Of a DNA stretch of 64,000 bases, positions 45,430-53,247 are shown in pieces; positions within the stretch are counted from its first letter, which is position 1, and each line of letters opens with the position of its first letter. This stretch comes from Halomonas maura (GTDB taxonomy: Bacteria; Pseudomonadota; Gammaproteobacteria; Pseudomonadales; Halomonadaceae). A program made the position numbers and the translations under genes. The notes below the pieces were generated by a model. That model was not told the DNA's origin, searched no databases, and saw nothing but the letters and a program-made list of their open reading frames with translations. Location: positions 124,001-188,000 of the forward strand of contig NZ_JAUFPQ010000009.1 of NCBI RefSeq assembly GCF_030409305.1, given 5' to 3'.

Positions 45430-47223
45430 TCAGTCCTTCGTCACCCGATTGACCTCCGCCAGGCTGGTCAGCCCCTGCATCACCTTGAGCAGGCCGCTGC
45501 GGCGCAGGTCGGGGTGGCCTTCCTCGCGCGCCTGGACGGCGAAGTCCATCGAGTTGCCCTGTTTCATGATCAGCTGGCTCATGGCATTGGTGATCGGCAC
45601 CACCTCGTAGATGCCCACGCGCCCCTTGAAGCCCTGGGTGCAGTGCTTGCAGCCCACCGGCTCGAAGATGGTGGCCTGATCGACTTCCGCCTCGGTGAAG
45701 CCCTGGTTGAGCAGCGCCTCCCGGGGAATGTCGGCCGGCTGCTTGCAGTGCTTGCATAGCCGCCGCGCCAGGCGCTGGGCGATGATCAGGCTCACCGAGC
45801 TGGCGATATTGAAGGGCGCCACGCCCATGTTGGCCAGGCGGGTCAACGTCTCGGCGGCGGAATTGGTATGCACGGTGGAGAGCACCAGGTGGCCGGTCTG
45901 GGCGGCCTTGACGGCGATTTCGGCGGTCTCCAGGTCGCGGATCTCGCCGACCATCACCACGTCCGGGTCCTGGCGCAGGAAGGCGCGCAGGGCGCTGGCG
46001 AAGTCCAGGCCGATCTTGGGCAGCACGTTCACCTGGTTGACGCCGGGGACCTTGATCTCCACCGGGTCCTCGGCGGTGCAGATATTGCGCTCCACCTCGT
46101 TGAGGATGTTGATGCCCGTATAGAGGGTGACGCTCTTGCCGCTGCCGGTGGGGCCGGTGACCAGGATCATGCCCTGGGGATCGTCCAGCGCCTGTTCGTA
46201 GATGTCGCGCTGTTCGGGGGTGAAGCCCAGTTGCTCGATGCCCAGCTGCGCCGAGGCCGGGTCGAGGATCCGCAGCACGATCTTCTCGCCATAGACGGTG
46301 GGCAGCGAGTTGACGCGAAAGTCGATCGAACGGGTGCTGGAGATCTTCAGCTTGATGGCGCCGTCCTGGGGCAGGCGGCGCTCCGAGATATCGAGGCGCG
46401 ACATCACCTTGAGGCGGGCGGCGATGCGCGTGCGCATGGCGAAGGGCGGGTGGGCCACATCGTGCAGCATGCCGTCGATGCGAAAGCGCACCCGATAGCT
46501 CGTCTCGTAGGGCTCGAAGTGGATGTCCGACGCCCCGCGGCGGATGGCATCCAGCAGGATCTTGTTGACGAACTTGACGATGGGCGCGTCGTCCCCGGCG
46601 GCGGCCACGGCCTGCTGCTCGTCGCTGACATCGGTGACACCCTCATCGAAGCTGAGCTCGCCGATGGCATCGTCCACGTTGGCCAGCTCATCCAGCATGC
46701 TGCTCTCGTTGCGGGCGAGATAGCTCTCCAGCACCGGGCCGAGCTGATCCACCGGGGCGAGCACGCCCTCGGGCGTGAGGCCGGTGGCGAACTGCAGCTC
46801 ATCCAGCTGCGCCAGGGTGGAGGGGTAGGGCACCGCCACGGTGAGGCGGTGTCCGTGCCGATTGAGCGGCAGCACCCCCAGTCGACGCAGGATCTTGTCG
46901 GGGTAGTCCGCCGCGGGGGGCAGGCTCTCGAGCCGGATGGCATCCAGGTCGATGATCGGCAGGCCATATTCCCATGCCGCCGTCAGCGTCGCCTGACGGG
47001 CCGGCACCAGGCCGGACTGGATCACATGCTCCAGCAGCGAGAGCTCGCCCTCCCGGGCCTCCTGTTCGGCGCGGGCGGCGGCGGCCTCACTCAGGTAGCC
47101 ATCACGCATCAGTCGCCGGCTGAGCCCGCGCAGCCCGCTGCGGTTAGCGGCGCCGGAGAGGGGCGAGCTGGCGGGCTCGGGTGTGTAGGCCTGCTCGGGG
47201 CCGGGAGGGCGGTAGTCATTCAT
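45430..47223 (-). CDS. pilB: type IV pilus assembly ATPase PilB
   Basis: Hexameric extension motor of 597 aa. The N-terminal MshEN-like domain (residues 30-180) precedes the ATPase with Walker A GPTGSGKSVTLY, Asp box AEDPVEIKVPGVNQVNV, Walker B DPDVVMVGEIRDLETAE and His box TGHLVLSTVHTNSA. The zinc-binding Cys tetrad is CKHCKQP...CKHC. The start is uncertain: ATG at 47223 or GTG at 47244, neither with a strong site. Divergent from pilA. No pilD is in the window. Confidence 0.92.
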   Translation of the reverse strand: MNDYRPPGPEQAYTPEPASSPLSGAANRSGLRGLSRRLMRDGYLSEAAAARAEQEAREGELSLLEHVIQSGLVPARQATLTAAWEYGLPIIDLDAIRLESLPPAADYPDKILRRLGVLPLNRHGHRLTVAVPYPSTLAQLDELQFATGLTPEGVLAPVDQLGPVLESYLARNESSMLDELANVDDAIGELSFDEGVTDVSDEQQAVAAAGDDAPIVKFVNKILLDAIRRGASDIHFEPYETSYRVRFRIDGMLHDVAHPPFAMRTRIAARLKVMSRLDISERRLPQDGAIKLKISSTRSIDFRVNSLPTVYGEKIVLRILDPASAQLGIEQLGFTPEQRDIYEQALDDPQGMILVTGPTGSGKSVTLYTGINILNEVERNICTAEDPVEIKVPGVNQVNVLPKIGLDFASALRAFLRQDPDVVMVGEIRDLETAEIAVKAAQTGHLVLSTVHTNSAAETLTRLANMGVAPFNIASSVSLIIAQRLARRLCKHCKQPADIPREALLNQGFTEAEVDQATIFEPVGCKHCTQGFKGRVGIYEVVPITNAMSQLIMKQGNSMDFAVQAREEGHPDLRRSGLLKVMQGLTSLAEVNRVTKD

Positions 47224-47573
47224 GTAGTCTGATCGTCTCGCCACGTGAGCTGAAAACTAGCATCCTTGATTCTAGCCCGTGAGGCTAGGCCCCGCCCAGC
47301 CTTGCCTTATGCGGCCTCAACCCTCCTGTGGCCTACTGATGGACATACATTAGTATGAGATAAGCCAGCCTGGAGTGACAAAAAGTGGTACTTTGTGCTT
47401 GCATGGTTGTGGTTTGTTATTTAGTGTAACCCTAGGGTGGCCTTCAAGGCTCCCGCTGATCCGGGTGGTGAGATGCGGTCCACTGCAGGATCCGAGGCAT
47501 GGCAATCTGTAGGTGGGCCTACAGCGGCGATGCAGCATTATGACCAGACGTTGATGAGCCAGGGGTAAAGACG
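47224..47573. other. divergent pilB/pilA promoter region
   Basis: About 350 bp, more AT-rich than its flanks. It has a near palindrome ACAAAAAGTGGTACTTTGT (47378-47396) that could be a regulator site. I looked for a sigma-54 promoter (GG-N10-GC) upstream of pilA and did not find one with correct spacing. No gene is supportable. Confidence 0.45.
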
Positions 47574-48056
47574 ATGAACAGGCAAAACATGAAACGTTAT
47601 GTAAAGGCTGGTCAGGGCGGCTTTACCCTGATCGAACTGCTGATCGTGGTGGCGATCATCGGGATCTTGGCTGCAATCGCGATTCCGAGGTATCAGGACT
47701 ACGTTGCCAGATCTCAAGCATCAACTGCTCTGGCGACAATACGGGGCGTAGAAACGCAAGCCGAAGATTTAGTTCTACGCGATCAAACATTGACCGTAAC
47801 TAACGATGGTTCTGGTAATCTTGGCGTCGCAGCCGCACAAGAATATGGAACAGTATCCGTCGTAGGAGCTGCTTCCAATACTCCATCGATAATTTATACA
47901 TTTTCTGCTGATAACTCTGTTTTTGCTGGTACGGATGCAATTTGGCGCACAAGAAATGCCAATAACGGGTGGACTTGTGGCGCTACCTTGGCTGCAAGCA
48001 ATGTGGCTCTTCCAGATTCATGCACAGGCGGCGGAACTGCGCCTACCGATGGATAA
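47574..48056 (+). CDS. pilA: type IV major pilin
   Basis: Pilin precursor of 160 aa. The prepilin peptidase site is GQGG-FTLIELLIVVAIIGILA, with Glu5 of the mature pilin, and the helix continues AAIAIPRYQDYVARSQAS. The C-terminal disulfide loop is WTCGATLAASNVALPDSC. Length is typical of type IVa pilins. The coding sequence beyond the conserved N-terminus is clearly lower in GC than its neighbours, as often seen for diversified pilins. AGGGG lies upstream of the ATG. Confidence 0.93.
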   Translation: MNRQNMKRYVKAGQGGFTLIELLIVVAIIGILAAIAIPRYQDYVARSQASTALATIRGVETQAEDLVLRDQTLTVTNDGSGNLGVAAAQEYGTVSVVGAASNTPSIIYTFSADNSVFAGTDAIWRTRNANNGWTCGATLAASNVALPDSCTGGGTAPTDG

Positions 48057-48087
48057 TCAGTGAGCTAATCGAGCTAATCGGAAAACC

Positions 48088-48109
48088 AATCGGGGACAGA
48101 CCCCAATTA
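48088..48109. repeat. REP-type element AATCGGGGACAGACCCCAAT
   Basis: First of three copies of the 22-bp imperfect palindrome whose core is GGGG-ACAGA-CCCC. It lies 31 bp after pilA. This GGGGACAGACCCC core is of the kind tied to REP-associated tyrosine transposases, one of which is encoded at 49204. Confidence 0.8.
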
Positions 48110-48115
48110 AAGGAG

Positions 48116-48144
48116 ACGGTCGGCAATTGCCGGCCGTTTTCTTT
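48116..48144 (+). terminator. terminator after pilA
   Basis: Stem ACGGTCGGC/GCCGGCCGT (one G-T pair) with AATT loop, followed by TTTTCTTT. It lies between the first and second REP copies and should end the pilA transcript. Confidence 0.75.
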
Positions 48145-48156
48145 GCATAAATACAT

Positions 48157-48238
48157 AAATAATCGGGGACAGACCCCAATTAGACCCGGCCCCCCGTAAA
48201 TAATCGGGGACAGACCCCAATTAGACCCGGCCCCCCGG
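48157..48238. repeat. 41-bp tandem direct repeat containing two REP copies
   Basis: Two head-to-tail copies of a 41-bp unit, each consisting of TAAATAATCGGGGACAGACC, CCAATTAGACCCGGCCCCCC and a final G. The REP cores are at 48161-48182 and 48202-48223. Confidence 0.85.
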
Positions 48239-48273
48239 GGTCAACCCCGGCCCTATCCAATTCTGATGGGGTG

Positions 48274-48684
48274 TCAAGGTGTGGCTTGGAGCTGTTCATG
48301 GGCAAACGCGAGTAGTGATCGGTAATCGCGTTGGCGAATAATCGTCTTGACGATTTCGGCATCCAGGTTCAGGTGGTCATGCACCAGGGCGTTACGCAGG
48401 CCGATGACCTTGTTCCATGGCGTTCCGCTGCTGTCATGGCCCAGGCTCTGGAGCTTAGTGAATGCCTGTCGTGCATCGCTCGGCACTACCATGCCGAGGG
48501 ATTTAAGCCGCTGTTTGGCAATGCCGATGCAGGCCTCGGTCAAGAGCTGCAAGTTGCGTTCGGCGGCTCGATAAAGCAAGGCATTGAGACCGCCTGGCGC
48601 AGTAGAAGCCTGATGCAGCAGATCCAGCTCTTCCGCGATGGTGGCCAGATGCTCGCGCATCGCATCGATATATTCGATTTCCAT
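48274..48684 (-). CDS. hepT: HepT-like HEPN toxin (type VII toxin-antitoxin) with altered AMPylation site
   Basis: HEPN/DUF86 protein of 136 aa, mostly helical. HepT toxins are RNases whose active site is R-x4-H-x-Y; here Arg97 and His102 are present (GLRNALVHDHLNLD) but the tyrosine is His104. In Shewanella HepT that tyrosine is the residue polyadenylylated by MntA to neutralise the toxin. So either neutralisation uses another site, or the toxin is changed. The ATG at 48684 fits the family N-terminus; an ATG nine codons upstream overlaps the end of mntA. Transcribed after mntA. Confidence 0.82.
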   Translation of the reverse strand: MEIEYIDAMREHLATIAEELDLLHQASTAPGGLNALLYRAAERNLQLLTEACIGIAKQRLKSLGMVVPSDARQAFTKLQSLGHDSSGTPWNKVIGLRNALVHDHLNLDAEIVKTIIRQRDYRSLLAFAHEQLQATP

Positions 48685-48703
48685 AAGAGGTCGGCCCGTC
48701 GCT

Positions 48704-49135
48704 TCAGGCATGGTGGCGTTGATGATACAAGTGGTCGATCTCCCACATCGACGTGATCCGGTTTTCTTCCCGAATGAGACGCAGCCGATCGTTGGCGTGA
48801 AGCACCCGACCGGTACGGATGACGGCGTGGGCCAGGGTGAGCGGCACCAGGTTGATATCGATGATAGATAACTGGTCTTCGTGCATGCCCAGGGCATCCT
48901 GCCAATCCTGAGCCAGCAGCTCGGGGCGGAGACGTCGCTGCAGCGGATCCGACTCGAATGTGCCAAAGGCAACGGCCAGGTCATAGTCGCTGTCGGCCGT
49001 GGCAGTCCCCTTTGCGCGGGAGCCGTAGAGCCACAGCACAGCGACCTCTCTGTCCTTGGCCGCCAGGGCGGCGAGGTCTCTCAGGGGGGGGGCGAAGGAG
49101 CGGGCATCTTGGCACCTGTCGTGAACTGGCGGCAT
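48704..49135 (-). CDS. mntA: MntA-like minimal nucleotidyltransferase antitoxin
   Basis: Protein of 143 aa. The nucleotidyltransferase motif is G38-S39-x10-D50-x-D52 (LYGSRAKGTATADSDYDLAV), with a third acidic residue probably in SIIDINLVPL. MntA proteins AMPylate the partner HepT toxin. The motif is intact, so enzymatic activity is expected. It ends just before hepT, so the pair forms one operon; here the antitoxin gene comes first. Confidence 0.85.
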   Translation of the reverse strand: MPPVHDRCQDARSFAPPLRDLAALAAKDREVAVLWLYGSRAKGTATADSDYDLAVAFGTFESDPLQRRLRPELLAQDWQDALGMHEDQLSIIDINLVPLTLAHAVIRTGRVLHANDRLRLIREENRITSMWEIDHLYHQRHHA

Positions 49136-49157
49136 TGTCGTGATCGAGACCTAGTTA

Positions 49158-49188
49158 GGGGAAACTGGCGTTAGACCCCAGTTTCCCC
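49158..49188. repeat. perfect hairpin on the downstream side of the RAYT gene
   Basis: GGGGAAACTGG/CCAGTTTCCCC, an 11-bp perfect stem with a 9-nt loop, 16 bp past the transposase stop codon. No T-run follows in the transposase direction. Its loop reads CGTTAGACC. It may be the REP-type substrate of the transposase. Confidence 0.7.
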
Positions 49189-49203
49189 CCTCTTCTATCA
49201 TTT

Positions 49204-49902
49204 TTAGACCTCACGGTCTCGGGGTTTGCGCCCGGGCTTGCCGGGAGTAGTGCGACGACCGAGCAATTCTGCCGCCTGCTGCTGGAAACGCTCGCTGCCC
49301 AGCACCAGGCCACTGTGGTTGGCCTGGCGGATCTGGTCGACCATCTTGGGGGCGAGTTGGTGTCGGAAGAGCTCCCTGTATTGGCCGCAGCGCTGCTCGA
49401 GGGTTGGGCCGAGCGCCGCGATGGTGGGATGTGGCGTGATCAAGCGATCGGCCTCTGCCTGGGAGTTGGCGCGATAACTGGACCAGCAGTAGTCGCCGGG
49501 GTGGGCGACCATTCCGGCGCGGACGGGGTTCAACTCGATATAGGCGTGGCAGGCGAGCAGGTAGGGGGGCTCTGCTACCAGGCAGGACCGAAAGCGCCCC
49601 TCGAAGAGGGTGCCGGTGCGATGATAGAGGCGATTGAAGCGCTGGGCATAGCGCTGTCCCAGGCCCTTCATCATCGCACTGATCGCCGAGGACTCGCCTC
49701 GCGGTGAAACGAGTAGGTGCACATGGTTGGTTATCAGCACATAGGCGTGCACATCGACCGCACAGGCACGGCTGATGTCGTACAGCAGTTCCAGGTAGCT
49801 TCGGCAGTCGTCATCCTCGGCAAAGCAGACGCTGCGATTGTTGCCGCGCTGGATCAGGTGCAGTGGCGTATTCGGTAGCAGAAGGCGAGCCTGGCGTGCC
49901 AT
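49204..49902 (-). CDS. REP-associated tyrosine transposase (RAYT, Y1_Tnp/IS200-like)
   Basis: Protein of 232 aa of the single-strand transposase group. The HUH motif is in YVLITNHVHLLVSPRGESS, and the catalytic-Tyr helix in MMKGLGQRYAQRFNRLYHRT; the start ARQARLLLPNTPLHLIQRGN is characteristic. RAYTs are single-copy domesticated transposases believed to mobilise REP palindromes. GGAG lies 9 nt before the ATG. The gene is bracketed by two perfect 11-bp hairpins, and REP-like palindromes cluster about 1 kb away. Confidence 0.88.
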   Translation of the reverse strand: MARQARLLLPNTPLHLIQRGNNRSVCFAEDDDCRSYLELLYDISRACAVDVHAYVLITNHVHLLVSPRGESSAISAMMKGLGQRYAQRFNRLYHRTGTLFEGRFRSCLVAEPPYLLACHAYIELNPVRAGMVAHPGDYCWSSYRANSQAEADRLITPHPTIAALGPTLEQRCGQYRELFRHQLAPKMVDQIRQANHSGLVLGSERFQQQAAELLGRRTTPGKPGRKPRDREV

Positions 49903-49956
49903 GGGGATGATCTCCGAAGACACTCGATCCCCTCGGCTAATGCATCAAACATGGAG

Positions 49957-49984
49957 CCTCCTGTAGGTGATCGCCTACAGGAGG
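49957..49984. repeat. perfect hairpin upstream of the RAYT gene
   Basis: CCTCCTGTAGG/CCTACAGGAGG, an 11-bp perfect stem with a 6-nt loop, 54 bp upstream of the transposase start. Its sequence differs from the downstream hairpin. Confidence 0.75.
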
Positions 49985-50022
49985 TGAGAGATATGTGCCC
50001 GTCTCCGGTTAGTCAGTCTTAT

Positions 50023-50229
50023 TCATGACGATCGATTTTCGGTCAGCACGATGATGTTCCCATCGCTTGCCAGCCGAATCAAGTTGCGCGGCTTCTCGAC
50101 GATATCGATGCCGATGGGGGTGAGGTAAAGCGCGGCAACACCCGCGGTGCCCTTGAGAAACCGGCGGCGGCTTAGGGTGGGTACCGAGTTGATCGGAGCT
50201 GGGGCTGGATTGTCACGGTGTTGGTTCAT
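50023..50229 (-). CDS. small protein with twin-arginine signal
   Basis: Predicted protein of 68 aa. SRRRFLKGTAGVAALYLTP is a twin-arginine (Tat) signal with the RRxFLK motif, followed by only about 30 residues (IGIDIVEKPRNLIRLASDGN and a polar end). The start ATG is set by the short N-region MNQHRDNPAPAPINSVPTLS. No known domain follows the signal, so it is either a small Tat-exported protein or the truncated 5' end of a larger exported enzyme. Confidence 0.5.
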   Translation of the reverse strand: MNQHRDNPAPAPINSVPTLSRRRFLKGTAGVAALYLTPIGIDIVEKPRNLIRLASDGNIIVLTENRSS

Positions 50230-50509
50230 ACTGCGAGTCTGCCATAGTCGGTACCCGGAGTCAGGCGTTGATGATGGGGTTGAATGCCAGGAAAGGCGCA
50301 ATGCTGTTGTGTGGGAAAACTGTACCCGTCCCCGATTGATCCGATTAGTCTCTGAAACACTCGGTTGACCGCTGTGCGGTAGCGCTCGCGGACAAGGTTG
50401 GTCTGATCCTCAAACGGCGTGACCGGCATGCTAGAGGTTTAGGTTCCGGTGAGAGCCTGGTGGCTGTAAGTGGCGTGGATCGTGTTGAATGCCATGACTC
50501 AATACCTAG

Positions 50510-52474
50510 CTAGACCGCGGACCGGGTGTTTTCATCTATGTATGTTACATCTCCATAAGACACGAAACGGTATTTTTTACTGGACGGCGTATATGATGTC
50601 CTTGGCTCAGCTCCCCCAGATGACACTAACTTCCAGTCGGTCACGATGTTTCGTTGATCGTATGAATTGGTTGTCAAGTCACCATTGACTGTGAAGTTAT
50701 TTAAATGAAGATAATGTGTACCATTGGGAGCGTTGTGCGTAGCTGATCCCGTAACATCGGTGTTGGTCATTAGCCAATTTCCACCAACAGAATAGATGTC
50801 CCCGACAATACAGCTGCCTTGAGCATCGACATACCCTTGGATAGCTGCTCCACTGCCATCAAACGCCATGTTGCTGGTGATTTCTGCGCTTCTGAATCTC
50901 AGTCCAGCATTCCTGATGTCGATGGGGCCTAAGTTTAAGATGTCGATGCTGCCAGATAATATGTATGCGACATAGTCATCGATATTACCAAAGTTGAAAG
51001 CTGCCGATATGTTGTGAATCTTGTTGTTTTGATGGGATCCGCTCCCATTATAGGTGGTTGTGATTTCATTGCACTGGATATTATTGAGTTCATTGTGCTC
51101 TTGAGAGGTCAAGGTGGCAGTGTTGGCATCGGACGTCAGTCGTAACCGACCAAGCGTAAACTTATTGATAGTGCACCCATGGTTGTCACGAAACTTGCAG
51201 TCAGCGTTATTGGTGCCCATCCACCCTGAGCTGTCTAACCATGAAAAGACACTTTTCTTGTTTCCATGCAAGTAAATTCCATGATTACCTGGTTCATCAG
51301 CGTAGCCTGGCTCTTTGTGTGAAATAATTGGACCAAACTCACACACATAGGTGTTGAAGATGGGTTGGCTAGAGTTGCCGATTGTTTCTAGACCCATCGA
51401 CAACTTTCCGGACAAGACGAACCGGCCAAGCCGTCCACCATAAATTGCGGAGAGGTTAACGCCTCGATTACCCGCCACTTCTGCATCGAAGTGGACACTC
51501 GTCACCCCAATATCAGGATTCTTGATATATTGATAAGTTATAGTAGAGTTCCTCGAGCGGACCTTTCCGGTTCTGACGCTAGCGAAATCCAGCTGAGGAT
51601 CTTCAGGATCACCACTTGGAGTGCCGAGGTACCCCCCGATATTCGCTTTGCAATCCTCGAAGCATACTCCATCCAGTTCGATGTCACCGAAGCCTTTTCG
51701 GAAAATGCAACCCCCGTTCCTGAAGGTGAATTCACCATCACACTTGATGCGAACATCCATGCCTTCATCTACGGTGTTCCCACCGAGGTCGTAAATGTCC
51801 CCATTGTCGGGACGAACGTAAGCTCCTATGCTCGCTGCAAAAGAAATTGTCCGCCTGATTGGATCATAGTCGACTGCAATCCCATCCCCCAATGCGCCGG
51901 CCCACTTGGGAGAGATACCGTCTTTTAACTGGTAACGCCGTCTGAATACGCCCGTCGTGCCGTTTGGATCGGATGTATGGGGTATCCATTCAATGCTGGA
52001 GGGGTCAGATGTGATATGAGCTTGATGGTTTCCGATTTCCCAGGCAAACATCCCGGCTCGACCAGTCCTCATGATCTCGAAAGCCTGGCCTTCTTCTAAC
52101 TGAGACATTTCCAGGTTCTGTAGACTTGTCATATCAGTTACATGGATGACACGCCGATTGAGTGCCCCTTTGAGATCTTCAGTGCCCGTGGCCGAGTCGA
52201 CAGGCAGTGTGCCACCCTCGCTGGCATCAAAAAACTGCACACCGATTCGATGATCTCGCCCCGAGCTTGAGACGCGGATGTCGTACTTGCCGTTGGGGGC
52301 GGCGACCTTGATCTGGCCGTCGCTGTCGGCGTTGAAGGGGTTGTCCAGCGGGTTGCCGTCTTCATCCTCGAGGCCGGTGGCAAGATCTGTGGTGCCGGGG
52401 TAATAGAGATAGACGTAGGCCCCGGGGATGACGTTGCCGTCGACGTTCTGGGCGAAGAAGGTCTTCAATTCCAT
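50510..52474 (-). CDS. phage tail-spike-like protein (orphan)
   Basis: Protein of 654 aa. Residues 1-70 (FFAQNVDGNVIPGAYVYLYY, GTTDLATGLEDEDGNPLDNP, GQIKVAAPNGKYDIRV) match the particle-binding N-terminus of phage tail spikes and fibres. The long remainder has the repetitive Asn/Gly/Ser-rich pattern of a right-handed beta-helix (TSNMAFDGSGAAIQGYVDAQ; NAGLRFRSAEI), such as depolymerase spikes. The gene is clearly lower in GC than the chromosome, mainly in the distal part. GAGG lies before the ATG. Upstream is a P2 gpI-like scrap, the expected neighbour, so this is the best-kept gene of a decayed prophage tail module. Confidence 0.78.
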   Translation of the reverse strand: MELKTFFAQNVDGNVIPGAYVYLYYPGTTDLATGLEDEDGNPLDNPFNADSDGQIKVAAPNGKYDIRVSSSGRDHRIGVQFFDASEGGTLPVDSATGTEDLKGALNRRVIHVTDMTSLQNLEMSQLEEGQAFEIMRTGRAGMFAWEIGNHQAHITSDPSSIEWIPHTSDPNGTTGVFRRRYQLKDGISPKWAGALGDGIAVDYDPIRRTISFAASIGAYVRPDNGDIYDLGGNTVDEGMDVRIKCDGEFTFRNGGCIFRKGFGDIELDGVCFEDCKANIGGYLGTPSGDPEDPQLDFASVRTGKVRSRNSTITYQYIKNPDIGVTSVHFDAEVAGNRGVNLSAIYGGRLGRFVLSGKLSMGLETIGNSSQPIFNTYVCEFGPIISHKEPGYADEPGNHGIYLHGNKKSVFSWLDSSGWMGTNNADCKFRDNHGCTINKFTLGRLRLTSDANTATLTSQEHNELNNIQCNEITTTYNGSGSHQNNKIHNISAAFNFGNIDDYVAYILSGSIDILNLGPIDIRNAGLRFRSAEITSNMAFDGSGAAIQGYVDAQGSCIVGDIYSVGGNWLMTNTDVTGSATHNAPNGTHYLHLNNFTVNGDLTTNSYDQRNIVTDWKLVSSGGAEPRTSYTPSSKKYRFVSYGDVTYIDENTRSAV

Positions 52475-52484
52475 GGATGCATCC

Positions 52485-52861
52485 TCAGACCACAATGGCC
52501 AGACTGTTGGCAATCACACGTATCTCGCAGAGATAGGACCGCAAGGACTCGATAGGTTCAATCATGGGGAGCATCTGATCGATACCCTTGCTGGTGACCG
52601 GGGACTTGCGAGACTGCAGCCAAAGCTTGTAGGTGTAGGGTGCGCTGGCGGGGGCTGGTTGAACCCCTCTCGCTACTGGGCATCGATGCCCAGTGCCCGG
52701 AGGGCGTTGCGCACCCTGACCGGCACGGTATCCATCGTGCCGGTGGCCATGGCGACGGTCCACTCGAGGAGCGAGGCGTGGGGCGGCAGTAGCTCAGATA
52801 TCGGTGCCCTCCGGGTGGTGCTGATTTCGGTGCAGCAGGAGGTCTCACCGTCGCCGTTCAC
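52485..52861 (-). pseudogene. remnant of a P2 gpI-like tail gene
   Basis: The first 62 codons from 52861 encode ISELLPPHASLLEWTVAMAT, resembling the start of P2-type tail protein I (LLPPxATPLERALA...). The frame then stops; a shifted frame ends LPMIEPIESLRSYLCEIRVI, resembling the family C-terminus. An internal deletion plus frameshift is inferred. Gene order gpI then tail spike matches P2-like phages. Confidence 0.5.
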
Positions 52862-53247
52862 CAGAGTGGCAGCGGGGCTCGTAAGGATGACGCCCTAAAG
52901 AGCGTCGGTGTCAAGCTTGTATGTGGGTTAGATAGGCGGCAGTGGGTAGGGATCGGCGGGACCGAGTATTTGGTCACCGACGTTGATCCCGTTCTGGTCG
53001 GGTGAAGCAGTCCTGCAAGGGGTTCATCGCCTTGGCCGCCTAGTTGGCCTGCTATTACTAGTCCAACTCGCGGCAAGCTTTCTCCTGAAAGTGCTTCAGC
53101 AGCGGTTCGGGGTCGATCACGAATAGCGCGGCATGTTTGGCCGGTTCGTCCTCGCTATAGTAGAGAGGGCAACGGCTACTTGCGCTGCTCAAGGATGATC
53201 CCAAAGTCGCTATCCTTTTCCAGCTTGGGGGATGTGTATTTCACCAA
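52862..53247. other. degraded coding sequence, probably prophage debris
   Basis: About 390 bp with broken frames. On the minus strand one frame gives CPLYYSEDEPAKHAALFVID followed by PEPLLKHFQEKACRELD and a stop near 53060; another gives YTSPKLEKDSDFGIILEQRK near 53185-53245. Both read like real protein ends or fragments, but I do not recognise the families. No intact gene. Confidence 0.4.

Noticed and set aside
47370..47420. Sigma-54 promoter for pilA (TGGTAC...TTGCA)
   Set aside because: The distance between the GG and GC elements is 12 bp by one reading and 8 by another, not the required 10.
48088..48238. Short repeated units behind pilA as a CRISPR array
   Set aside because: Only three copies, two of them in direct 41-bp tandem without variable spacers, and the unit is a palindromic REP; no cas gene is in the window.
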